This document shows, one piece after another, positions 18,787-26,440 of a DNA stretch of 64,000 bases; the stretch's first letter is position 1, and each line of letters opens with the position of its first letter. The notes under the pieces were generated by a model. That model was given only the letters and a program-made list of their open reading frames with translations, searched no databases and was not told the DNA's origin. A program made the position numbers and the translations under genes. Source of the DNA: Falsiroseomonas sp050563525 (GTDB lineage: Bacteria > Pseudomonadota > Alphaproteobacteria > Acetobacterales > Acetobacteraceae); NCBI RefSeq assembly GCF_050563525.1, contig NZ_JBNXUN010000001.1:186001-250000 (forward strand). The letters are read 5' to 3'.

Positions 18787-19536
18787 ATGCCCGACGCGAC
18801 CACCCTGATGCACCCGGCCCCGCGCCTGCTCGCCACCATCCTGCCCTCCGCCAACACGGTGGTGGAGCGCACGACGCAGGCGCTGCTGCGCGACCTTCCG
18901 GGCGTGGTGCCGATCTTCAGCCGCGTCGCCAAGCGCGGCGCCGTGGACCCCTTCCCCGACAGCTACGACTGGGAGGCGCTGCTGAGCGCCGCCGACCTGC
19001 TGGCGGATGCGAAGCCGGATGCGCTGGTCTGGTCCGCCAGCAAGGGCGCCTTGATCGGCCTGGAACACGACCGGGAGCTGGTCCGGCGGGTACGCGCCGC
19101 GACGGGCCTGCCCTGCGACACCTCCGGCCTTGCCCTGCTGCGCGCGCTGGCGGCCTTGGGCGCGACGCGGATCGCGCTGATCGGGCCGCACACGCGCGAC
19201 TACAATCTGCGCGCCGCGCGAGGCCTGGCGGCGGAGGGGATCGAGATGGTGGCTGAAGCCAGCCTCGGCATCACCGACAACCTCACCTACGCGACTGTGG
19301 GGTATGATTCGGTCGCGGCGCTGGTGCGGCAGGTGGCGAAGCCCGGGGTGCAGGCGATCGTGATGTGGAACACCAACTGCGCCGCCGCACCGCTCGCCGC
19401 GGCGCTGGAGGCCGAGACCGGCATCCCGCTGCTGGACGCGACGGCCCTCGGCGTCTGGGGCGGGCTGGCGGCGGCGGGCATCGCCGAACGCCCCGGCGCG
19501 GCATGGGGCAGGCTGTTCAGCCTGGAGGGCGCGTGA
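18787..19536 (+). CDS. Asp/Glu racemase-fold protein, arylmalonate decarboxylase/maleate isomerase-like, single cysteine site
   Basis: Protein of 249 residues; the ATG at 18787 matches the fold start (APRLLATILPSANTVVERTT). The family normally uses two facing cysteines. The second is present (Cys198 in IVMWNTNCAAAP) but the first position reads WSASKG (about residue 83), without cysteine. This single-Cys pattern is known from arylmalonate decarboxylase, where one side is Gly and catalysis relies on the second Cys. The gene starts a tightly spaced operon with a transthyretin-like protein, a PuuE-type deacetylase and a hydantoin-racemase-like protein. The actual reaction (decarboxylation or isomerisation of a dicarboxylate or hydantoin product) is not settled by sequence. 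Confidence 0.82.
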   Translation: MPDATTLMHPAPRLLATILPSANTVVERTTQALLRDLPGVVPIFSRVAKRGAVDPFPDSYDWEALLSAADLLADAKPDALVWSASKGALIGLEHDRELVRRVRAATGLPCDTSGLALLRALAALGATRIALIGPHTRDYNLRAARGLAAEGIEMVAEASLGITDNLTYATVGYDSVAALVRQVAKPGVQAIVMWNTNCAAAPLAAALEAETGIPLLDATALGVWGGLAAAGIAERPGAAWGRLFSLEGA

Positions 19537-19538
19537 GC

Positions 19539-19880
19539 ATGGCGGGCGGCATTTCCCTGCATGCGGTGGATGTGGCCAGCGGCCAGCCCGCGCGCGGGCT
19601 GCGCGTGACGATCCATCGCCTCGACCCCGCGCCGGTTCTGGTGGCGGAGGGTGTGCTGGGCGCCGATGGCGCGCTGGTCCATCCGGTAACACGCGGCGAG
19701 GGCGTGCGCCCTGGCGTGCATGAGGTGCTGTTCCAGATCGGCGCCTTCTACGCCGGCACGCAAACGCCGCCCTTCCTCGGCGAGGTGCCGTTCCGTTTTG
19801 CCGTCTTCGACCCGGCGCTGCACTACCACCTGCCGATGAAGTTCACGCCGTGGGGCTATGCCCTGTTCCGGGGCGCCTGA
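19539..19880 (+). CDS. Transthyretin-like protein (5-hydroxyisourate hydrolase family), variant active site
   Basis: Small protein of 113 residues. I take the ATG at 19539; a GTG at 19533 overlapping the previous stop is possible. The transthyretin-like fold is shown by SLHAVDVASGQPARGLRV at the N terminus and by HYHLPMKFTPWGYALFRGA at the C terminus. In active 5-hydroxyisourate hydrolases the C terminus is Tyr-Arg-Gly-Ser and an Arg follows the Asp-Gly turn. Here the tail is Phe-Arg-Gly-Ala and the turn is GADGAL, so two expected functional positions differ while His8 and His95/97 remain. It lies between the racemase-fold gene and a PuuE-type gene, the arrangement of a urate/allantoin pathway, but the substrate may differ. 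Confidence 0.85.
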   Translation: MAGGISLHAVDVASGQPARGLRVTIHRLDPAPVLVAEGVLGADGALVHPVTRGEGVRPGVHEVLFQIGAFYAGTQTPPFLGEVPFRFAVFDPALHYHLPMKFTPWGYALFRGA

Positions 19881-20779
19881 TGCTGCCCGGTGCCATGCCG
19901 CCCGCTTCCCGCGACCTCGCCGGCCGCGCCGGCGCGCCCTCCGCCGCCGAATGGCCGGATGGGCGAAAGCTGGCGCTGTCCTTCGTCGTGAATGTCGAGG
20001 AGGGCGCGGAGATGTCGCTGACCTCCGGCGATGCGCGCAACGAGCCGACCTACGAGGCGCGGGAGGAGGTGGTGGGCCATCCCGACCCCTGCATGGAAAG
20101 CCACTTCGCCTATGGCAGCCGCGTCGGCCTGTGGCGCATCCTCGATGCCTTCGACGCGCATGGCTTGAAGGCCACGTTCTCAAGCTGCGGCCGCGCTGTC
20201 GCCGCGACGCCGGTCCTGGCCGCCGCGCCGCATGCGCGCGGGCACGAGATTTCCGCGCATGGCTGGCGCTGGGAAAGCCATGCCGGGATGCCGGAAGACA
20301 CCGAGCGCGCCGTGATCTCCGCGACCGTCGCCGCCATCCGCGACGCCACCGGCGAACGACCGGTCGGCTGGCACACCCGCAGCGCGTCCTCGGTCAACAC
20401 GCGCCGGCTGCTGCAGGAGGAAGGCGGCTTCCTGTACGACAGCGACAATTACGACGACGACCTGCCGCGGCTGCACGGCGCGGCGCATGTCCGCCTGCCC
20501 TACGCCTTCGACACCAACGACATGCGCTTCTCGCCCGGCGGCGGCTTCATCCAGCACGAGGATTTTTCCAGCTACTGCATCGCGGCGATCGACTGGCTGC
20601 TGGCGGAGGGCGCACCGCGCATGCTCTCCATCGGGTTGCACCTCCGCATCATCGGCCGCCCGGCGCGAATGCCGGGCCTCGACGCCGTGCTGCGCCACGT
20701 CGCGGGGCGTGATGATGTCTGGGTGGCGCGGCGCTGCGACATCGCACGGCACTGGCTGACCCAGGAGACACCGGCGTGA
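19880..20779 (+). CDS. puuE: PuuE-type polysaccharide deacetylase-family amidohydrolase (allantoinase-like)
   Basis: Protein of 299 residues; its ATG shares one base with the preceding stop (TGATG). Landmarks of the PuuE allantoinase family in order are LALSFVVNVEEGAEMS near residue 34, MESHFAYGSRVGLWRILDAF near 74, HEISAHGWRWESH near 125, PVGWHTRSASSVNTRRLL near 164, YDSDNYDDDLPRL near 190, NDMRFSPGGGF near 213, and SIGLHLRIIGRPARM near 253. PuuE is a metal-independent allantoinase described in Pseudomonas. The LHGD segment typical of PuuE is replaced by LTSGD here, so another cyclic amide is possible. Confidence 0.85.
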   Translation: MLPGAMPPASRDLAGRAGAPSAAEWPDGRKLALSFVVNVEEGAEMSLTSGDARNEPTYEAREEVVGHPDPCMESHFAYGSRVGLWRILDAFDAHGLKATFSSCGRAVAATPVLAAAPHARGHEISAHGWRWESHAGMPEDTERAVISATVAAIRDATGERPVGWHTRSASSVNTRRLLQEEGGFLYDSDNYDDDLPRLHGAAHVRLPYAFDTNDMRFSPGGGFIQHEDFSSYCIAAIDWLLAEGAPRMLSIGLHLRIIGRPARMPGLDAVLRHVAGRDDVWVARRCDIARHWLTQETPA

Positions 20780-21504
20780 GGCTGCTCGTCGTCAACAGCA
20801 ATACCACGGACAGTGTCACCGCACGCATCGGCGCGGCGGCGCGGGCCGCGGCCTCGACGGGCACCGTCGTCCAGGCCATCTCCGCGCCCTTCGGCCTGCC
20901 GTTGATCGTCAGCCGTGCCGACTGGCTGGTGGCCGGACCCGCCACGCTGGCGGCGCTGGCCGCGCATCGCGGCCACTACGACGCGGCGATCATCGCCTGC
21001 TTTGGCGACCCGGGTCTCGATGCCGCGAAGGAATTGCTGGACGTGCCGGTGCTCGGCATCAGCGAGGCCGCCTTCCACGCCGCCGCCATGCTCGGCCGCC
21101 GCTTCGGCGTGGTGTCCTTCACCACGGCGCTGCGGCCGATGTTCGAGGACTGCCTGGCGCATCACGGCCTCGGCGCGCGCTGCGCCGGCTTCCGTATGGG
21201 CCCCGCCTTCGCCGGCGATCCGGGCCTGGTGGCGGAGGAACGGGCGGAGCTGCTGGTGGAGCTGTGCCGCCAGAGCGTGGAACAGGATGGCGCGGAGGCC
21301 GTGATCCTGGCCGGCGGCCCGCTCGCCGGCCTCGCGCCCGTCATCGCACACCGCGTCCAGGTGCCGCTGGTGGATGGCACGGCGGCCGCGGTGCGGCTGG
21401 CGGAGGCGATGGTTGGCCTGGCGCCGCCCGACGCGCCACGCCCGGCACGCAGCCGAACCCTGACCGGCTTCGCGCCCGGTATTGCCGATCTCTACCGGGG
21501 CTGA
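20776..21504 (+). CDS. Asp/Glu/hydantoin racemase-family protein lacking the second cysteine
   Basis: Protein of 242 residues starting at a GTG that overlaps the PuuE-like stop (GTGA). The fold start MRLLVVNSNTTDSVTARIG is typical of hydantoin/allantoin racemases. The first catalytic cysteine is present (Cys75 in AIIACFGDPGLDAAKE). The second, expected in a GC(A/T)G segment, is replaced: AVILAGGPLAGLA near residue 180. A true two-base racemase mechanism is therefore doubtful, and a one-sided isomerase or decarboxylase activity is possible. It is the complement of the first gene of this operon, which keeps only the second cysteine. Confidence 0.82.
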   Translation: MRLLVVNSNTTDSVTARIGAAARAAASTGTVVQAISAPFGLPLIVSRADWLVAGPATLAALAAHRGHYDAAIIACFGDPGLDAAKELLDVPVLGISEAAFHAAAMLGRRFGVVSFTTALRPMFEDCLAHHGLGARCAGFRMGPAFAGDPGLVAEERAELLVELCRQSVEQDGAEAVILAGGPLAGLAPVIAHRVQVPLVDGTAAAVRLAEAMVGLAPPDAPRPARSRTLTGFAPGIADLYRG

Positions 21505-21558
21505 GCCGGGCGGCACGCGGCTTGCTTCTTCCGGCCACTGCAAAGCCGGAGAACGCCA

Positions 21559-22533
21559 ATGACCACCCGCCGCCAGATCCTCGCCGCCGCCATCGCGGCC
21601 CCGCTCGCCGCCCCCGCACTCGCCCAGGCGCCGTGGCCGAACCGGCCGGTGCGCATCCTCAACCCCTACGCGCCCGGCGGCACCAGCGACCTCATCATCC
21701 GGCCGCTGACGGAACGGCTGGAGCGCGCCTTCGGCCGGCCCTTCGTGGTGGAGAACAAGCCCGGCGCCGGCGGTACCGTCGCCACGGCGGAAGCGGCGCG
21801 CGCCACTGCCGATGGGCATACGCTGCTCGTCTCCAATACCGGCCCCCTGGCCGTTGCGCCCTCGCTGTTCCGCAACCTGGCCTATGACCCGCAGCGTGCC
21901 TTTTCCTGGATCAGCATGCTCGGCGGCGCGCCGATCGTCTGCGCGGTGAAGGGCGACAGCCCGATGAACACGATGGACGACTACCGCGCGATGGCGGCGC
22001 GGCGGGCGGAGGAAGTCTCCTTCGGCTCCTCCGGCGTCGGCTCGGTCGGCCACCTGACCGGGGTGATGTGGGCACTGGAATCCGGCGTGCAGATGCTGCA
22101 CGTGCCGTTCCGCGGCGCGGCGGAGGCGCAGCAGAACGTGCTCGGCGGCAACACGACCTCCCTGTGGGATACCTCTGGCGCCAATGCGGCGGCGATCCGC
22201 GCCGGCACGCTGAAGGCGCTGGCGGTCTCCTCGCCGGAACGCGTCTCGGCGCTGCCGGATGTACCGACGCTGGTGCAGGCCGGCTGGCCCAAAGCCGTCT
22301 CCACCAACTGGTTCGTCATGGCAGCCCCCGCCGGGCTGGACCCCGCCATCGCGGCGCGGCTGAACGCGGAACTGCAGGCGGGCCTGGCCGATGCTGCCAT
22401 CAAGGCGCGGCTGGAGAGCGTCGGCGTGGTCTCGCTCGGCGACCTGCAGCCGGCGCGCATCGGTGAGTTCGTCGCGGCCGAGGCGGCGCGGTGGGCGCCG
22501 GTGGTGCAGGCGGCGGGGGTGCAACCCAGCTAG
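21559..22533 (+). CDS. Tripartite tricarboxylate receptor, Bug/TctC family
   Basis: Periplasmic receptor of 324 residues with signal peptide MTTRRQILAAAIAAPLAAPA (cleavage near ALAQA). Motifs are VRILNPYAPGGTSDLIIRPL near residue 30, VVENKPGAGGTVATAEAARA near 58, GSVGHLTGVMWALE near 161 and PFRGAAEAQQNVLGGNTTSL near 181. It lies 54 bases after the hydantoin-racemase-like gene in the same direction, so it probably supplies the carboxylated or cyclic substrate of that operon. Third solo Bug receptor in the window. Confidence 0.93.
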   Translation: MTTRRQILAAAIAAPLAAPALAQAPWPNRPVRILNPYAPGGTSDLIIRPLTERLERAFGRPFVVENKPGAGGTVATAEAARATADGHTLLVSNTGPLAVAPSLFRNLAYDPQRAFSWISMLGGAPIVCAVKGDSPMNTMDDYRAMAARRAEEVSFGSSGVGSVGHLTGVMWALESGVQMLHVPFRGAAEAQQNVLGGNTTSLWDTSGANAAAIRAGTLKALAVSSPERVSALPDVPTLVQAGWPKAVSTNWFVMAAPAGLDPAIAARLNAELQAGLADAAIKARLESVGVVSLGDLQPARIGEFVAAEAARWAPVVQAAGVQPS

Positions 22534-22607
22534 GCGTCCAGCGCGGCTGTGCGGTGCAGCACGAGACTGCCAGCATGGCAGGGCCGCCCGAGGAGACTCC
22601 GCCCGTG

Positions 22608-23915
22608 ATGCTGGACCGCCTGCGACGGATCGGAGTTCTGGCGGCGCCGACCGCGCTGGTCGCGCTGCTCCAGGTGGTGGGGCAGTTGGCGGAAACTTGG
22701 CTGGCGGCGCGGCAGGGCACCGCGGCGCTGGCCGGCTGGGCCACCGCCCTGCCCTTCGTGCTGCTGATGCAGATGATGTCGACCGGCGCCATGGGCGGCG
22801 GCGTGGTGTCCGCCATCGCGCGGGCGCTGGGTGGCGGACGGCGGGAGGATGCCTCCGCCATGGTGCTGCACTCCGTGCTGATCGCGGTCGCCGCCGGGCT
22901 GATCTTCGCCATCCCGCTGGGGCTGTTCCCGCGCGCCATCTTCGGCGCCATCGGCGGCGCCGCGGCGGCGGAGGCGGCGGCGCCCTATGCCATGTGGCTG
23001 TTCGGGCTGGGCGCGGTGCCGGTCTGGCTGACCAACACCCTGGCCTCCGTGCTGCGCGGCGGCGGGCGGCATGCGCTGGCGGCGCGCGTGCTGGTGCTGG
23101 CCTGGCTGGCGCTGCCCTTCACCGGCTGGGCCCTGGCGGAATGGGCGGGCATGGGGCTGGCCGGACTCGGCCTGGCACAGGCGCTGGTGTTCTGGGTGGC
23201 GACGTTGGCCATGGGGCTGGTGGTGCTGCGCGGCGGCGCCGGCTTCGTTCCGGTGCTGCGCCAGCGGCCCCGAGGTGCCATCTTTGGGAAGATCCTGTCG
23301 GTCGGGCTGGTGGCGAGCGGGCTGGCAGTGGTCGCCAACCTCGCAACCATCCTGGTGACGGCGCAAATGGCGGCCTATGGCCCGGTGGCCGTCGCGGCCT
23401 ATGGCATCTCAGCGCGGCTGGAATTCCTGATGATCCCGCTGGCCTTCGGCATCGGCTCCGCGCTCACGGCCCTCGTCGGCCGCGCCGCCGGCGCCGGCGA
23501 CTGGGCGGAGGCCCGCGCGCTGGCATGGACCGGGGCCGCGCTGGCCCTGGCGCTGACCGGAGTGGCGGGACTGGTGGTGGCGCTGTGGCCGGTGCAGGTG
23601 GCGTCCCTGTTCAGCGCCGACCCGGCCGTGGTGGCGATTGCCGCGCGCGGCCTCGGGTATGTCGGCTTCGCCTTCGGCGGCTTCGGGCTGGGGATGGCGC
23701 TGTATTTCGCCAGCCTCGGCGCGGGGCGCATGGGCTATCCCGTTGTCGGCGCGCTGTCCCGGCTGACGCTGGCGGTGGGCGGGGGCGCGCTGCTGGCCGG
23801 GCCGCTGGGCATGGGGATCGAGGGGCATTTCCTCGGCGTGGCGCTGGGCATCACCTCCTATGGTGTGGTGACGGCGCTCGGCGTGCGGCGGGCGGTCTGG
23901 CCGGGACGCGCCTGA
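22608..23915 (+). CDS. MATE-family efflux transporter
   Basis: Multidrug/toxic-compound exporter with about 12 membrane helices and 435 residues from the ATG at 22608. An AGGAG lies 12 bases before it, while the alternative ATG at 22575 has no clear ribosome site. Features are LAAPTALVALLQVVGQLAETW in helix 1, the repeated two-bundle MatE layout, and GMALYFASLGAGRMGYPVVG late in the second bundle, as in the NorM group. Exports cations or drugs against Na+ or H+. It stands upstream of the acyl-CoA dehydrogenase gene (37-base gap), which may be read from the same transcript. Confidence 0.88.
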   Translation: MLDRLRRIGVLAAPTALVALLQVVGQLAETWLAARQGTAALAGWATALPFVLLMQMMSTGAMGGGVVSAIARALGGGRREDASAMVLHSVLIAVAAGLIFAIPLGLFPRAIFGAIGGAAAAEAAAPYAMWLFGLGAVPVWLTNTLASVLRGGGRHALAARVLVLAWLALPFTGWALAEWAGMGLAGLGLAQALVFWVATLAMGLVVLRGGAGFVPVLRQRPRGAIFGKILSVGLVASGLAVVANLATILVTAQMAAYGPVAVAAYGISARLEFLMIPLAFGIGSALTALVGRAAGAGDWAEARALAWTGAALALALTGVAGLVVALWPVQVASLFSADPAVVAIAARGLGYVGFAFGGFGLGMALYFASLGAGRMGYPVVGALSRLTLAVGGGALLAGPLGMGIEGHFLGVALGITSYGVVTALGVRRAVWPGRA

Positions 23916-23952
23916 CCGGGCAGGATGCGGCAACACCGAGTGGGGTAAACGG

Positions 23953-25083
23953 GTGGCTGAGACGGAGACCCTGGCGGCACTGCGCGACACCGCGCGCCGC
24001 TTCGCCGATGCCGAGGTGGCGCCGCGCGCCGCCGAACTGGACGACAGCGAAAGCTTCCCGGCCGACATCTACCGGGCGCTGGCCGGACTCGGCCTGTTGG
24101 GCATGACGGTGCCGGAGGCGATGGGCGGCGCCGAGGCGGGCGTCGAGGCCTATGCGGTCGTCATGGAGGAACTGTCGCGCGGCTATGCCAGCGTCGCCGA
24201 CCAGGTGGGGCTGGTGGAGTTGCTCGGCACGCTGCTGTCGGAACACGGCACACCGGACCAGCGGGCGCGCTACCTGGTGCCGCTGCTGCGCTACGACATC
24301 TCCTGCGCCTACGCCCTGACCGAGTCCGAAGCCGGATCGGATCTTGCGAACCTGCGCACCACGGCGCGGCGGGACGGCACGGATTGGGTGCTGGACGGCG
24401 AGAAGATGTGGATTCACATGGCGCCGCGCGCGGATTTCGCCGCGGTCTTGGCGCGCACGGATCCGGCGGCGGGCCACCGCGGCATGTCGATCCTGCTGGT
24501 CGACCTGGATGCGCCGGGCGTCGAGCGGCTGCGCGCCGAACACAAGATGGGCCAGCGCGCCTCGCCCGTCGGCGGGCTGCGGTTTTCGGGTGTGCGGCTG
24601 CCGGCAGCGGCGCTGCTGGGGCCGGAGGGGCGCGGCTTCCACATGATGATGTCGGTGCTGGACAAGGGCCGCATCGGCATCGCCGCGCTGGCACTCGGTA
24701 TCCTGCAACGCGCGCTGGAGGAAAGCGTGTCCTACGCGAAGCAGCGCGTGCAGTTCGGCAAGCCGATCGCGGACCAGCAGGCGATTCGCTTCCTGATCGC
24801 CGACATGGCGAAGGATGCCCACGCCGCCCGTCTGCTGGTGCGCGACGCGGCGCAGGGCATGGATGCAGGGCGTCGTGTGACGCTGGAGGCGAGCATGGCG
24901 AAATGCTTCGCCAGCGACGCCGCCGTGGCGCGCACCGCGGACGCCGTGCAGATCCATGGCGGGTCCGGCTACATCCGTGGCGTGACGGTGGAGCGCCTGT
25001 ACCGCGATGCCAAGATCACGCAGATCTACGAGGGCACCAACCAGATCCAGAGGGTCATCATGGCACGGGAAATCCTTTCATGA
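23953..25083 (+). CDS. Acyl-CoA dehydrogenase
   Basis: FAD enzyme of 376 residues, starting at GTG 23953 (VAETETLAALRDTARRFAD). Family landmarks are CAYALTESEAGSDLANLRTT near residue 117 (flavin contact), GEKMWIHM near 151, YAKQRVQFGKPIADQQAIRF near 260, and the catalytic-base region IYEGTNQIQRVIMAREIL at the C terminus (Glu near residue 362). It oxidises an acyl-CoA to the 2-enoyl-CoA. It is translationally coupled (ATGA) to the following SDR, suggesting oxidation of a substituted or branched acyl-CoA rather than a plain fatty acid. Confidence 0.94.
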   Translation: MAETETLAALRDTARRFADAEVAPRAAELDDSESFPADIYRALAGLGLLGMTVPEAMGGAEAGVEAYAVVMEELSRGYASVADQVGLVELLGTLLSEHGTPDQRARYLVPLLRYDISCAYALTESEAGSDLANLRTTARRDGTDWVLDGEKMWIHMAPRADFAAVLARTDPAAGHRGMSILLVDLDAPGVERLRAEHKMGQRASPVGGLRFSGVRLPAAALLGPEGRGFHMMMSVLDKGRIGIAALALGILQRALEESVSYAKQRVQFGKPIADQQAIRFLIADMAKDAHAARLLVRDAAQGMDAGRRVTLEASMAKCFASDAAVARTADAVQIHGGSGYIRGVTVERLYRDAKITQIYEGTNQIQRVIMAREILS

Positions 25084-25847
25084 GCCGTCCTGTTGCTTTG
25101 GTGACAGGCGCCCGCCGCGGCATCGGCCGCGCCGCCTGCGTCGCGCTGGCCGAGAAGGGCTACGACCTGCTCGGCTGCGACCTGGTGGAAGACGGCTTCG
25201 CCGAGACCGCCGCCGCCGTGGTTGCCGCCGGTGGACGCTTCGCCTGGCGGCTATGCGACGTCGCGGACCTCGACGACGTGCAGCGCATGGTGGCCTGGGC
25301 CTGGGATGAATGGGGCGGGCTGGAGGCGCTGGTGAACAATGCCGGCGTTGGCGCCATGCAGCGCGGCGACCTGCTGGAGATGTCCCGCGAATCCTGGGAC
25401 CGCTGCATGGACATCAACGCCCGCGCACCCTTCTTCTGCTCGCAGGAGGTGGCACGGCGGATGCTGGCGGCGGATGCGCCGCAGCGTGGTCCTCGCGGGC
25501 TGGTCTTCGTCTCCTCCGCCAATGCGGTGATGGTCAGCGCCGACCGCACCGAATACAGCGCCAGCAAGACCGCCGTCAGCATGGTGGCGCGCTGCTTCGC
25601 GGTTCGCCTGGCGGAAGACGGCATCCCGGTCTACGACATCCGCCCCGGCGTGATCCGCACCGACATGACCGCACCCGTGACCGCGAAATACGAGGCGCGC
25701 ATCGCGGCGGGCCTGTCGCCGATCCGTCGCTGGGGCGAGGCCGACGATGTCGGCCGCGCCATTGCGGCGCTGGTCAGCGGTGCGCTTCCTTTCTCCACCG
25801 GAGACGCGTTCCACGTCGACGGCGGCCTGCACCTGCATCGGCTTTGA
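25080..25847 (+). CDS. 3-ketoacyl-ACP/CoA-reductase-like SDR
   Basis: Classical short-chain dehydrogenase of 255 residues beginning MSRPVALVTGARRGIGRAA at an ATG that overlaps the acyl-CoA dehydrogenase stop. It has NNAG near residue 87, an active-site VSSAN serine near 143, the YSASK tetrad near 158, PGVIRTDMT after it, and a C-terminal FHVDGGLHLHRL. It probably reduces or oxidises a 3-hydroxy/3-oxo acyl intermediate made by its neighbours. It is followed by a palindrome-rich 125-base gap before a MaoC gene. Confidence 0.92.
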   Translation: MSRPVALVTGARRGIGRAACVALAEKGYDLLGCDLVEDGFAETAAAVVAAGGRFAWRLCDVADLDDVQRMVAWAWDEWGGLEALVNNAGVGAMQRGDLLEMSRESWDRCMDINARAPFFCSQEVARRMLAADAPQRGPRGLVFVSSANAVMVSADRTEYSASKTAVSMVARCFAVRLAEDGIPVYDIRPGVIRTDMTAPVTAKYEARIAAGLSPIRRWGEADDVGRAIAALVSGALPFSTGDAFHVDGGLHLHRL

Positions 25848-25895
25848 ATGGCTTGCCGATGCGCGGCACATGCAGACTGCGCGAAGGCACAGTCT

Positions 25896-25913
25896 GGCGG
25901 CCGAATGGCCGCC
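25896..25913. repeat. Perfect 7-base palindrome in a cluster of hairpins
   Basis: GGCGGCC and GGCCGCC face each other around GAAT. The same 100 bases hold two more hairpin-forming stretches (AGACTG...CAGTCT at 25874-25895 and shorter GCGGC/GCCGC pairs at 25912-25932). Lying between the SDR and MaoC genes, they could attenuate transcription or protect mRNA. There is no T-run. Confidence 0.5.
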
Positions 25914-25972
25914 GCGGCGAATGCCGCGAAGCCAAGCGGCCGGAGGCCATACCCGGCGTCTGAGGAATGCAA

Positions 25973-26440
25973 ATGCACATAGACCCTGCCCTGCTGCGCT
26001 ACGAACAGGTGGAACCCGGCCTGGTCATCGAGACCGGCGGCATCACCGTCACGGAATCGCACATCATCGCCTTCGCCGGACTCACCGGCGATTTCTTCGA
26101 CATCCACATGGATGACGACTACGCCCGCGACCTCGGCTACCCTGGCCGGGTCGCGCACGGCCTGCTGGGCCTGGCGCTCTGCGATGGCCTCAAGAACCGT
26201 GCGCCGCGAAAATTCGCCGCCATCGTCTCGCTGTCCTGGCGCTGGTCCTTTGCCGGACCGATCCTGGTCGGCGACCGCATCGCCGCGCGCATCACCGTGC
26301 TGTCGAAGCGGCTGACGCGGAACCCGGCGCGCGGCATCGTCACCATGGGCTTCGACCTGACGAACCAGCGCGGGGAGGTCGTACAGAAGGGCGAGAACGA
26401 CCTGATGGTGCACACGCTACAGGTCGACGAAGGCACCTAG
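25973..26440 (+). CDS. MaoC-family (R)-specific enoyl-CoA hydratase
   Basis: Hot-dog fold protein of 155 residues. The ATG at 25973 is six bases after a GAGGA; an ATG at 25967 overlaps that site and is less likely. The MaoC hydratase signature Asp-x4-His is present in FAGLTGDFFDIHMDDDYARD (about residues 38-45), followed by GRVAHGLLGLALCDG. It adds water to an enoyl-CoA, matching the dehydrogenase upstream. The 3' end overlaps the convergent MocA-family gene by 24 bases. Confidence 0.92.
   Translation: MHIDPALLRYEQVEPGLVIETGGITVTESHIIAFAGLTGDFFDIHMDDDYARDLGYPGRVAHGLLGLALCDGLKNRAPRKFAAIVSLSWRWSFAGPILVGDRIAARITVLSKRLTRNPARGIVTMGFDLTNQRGEVVQKGENDLMVHTLQVDEGT

Noticed and set aside
16830..18932. 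Long minus-strand frame of 700 codons covering two genes
   Set aside because: The Bug receptor in another frame is clearly real; only the 298-codon BMP part of this frame has domain motifs.
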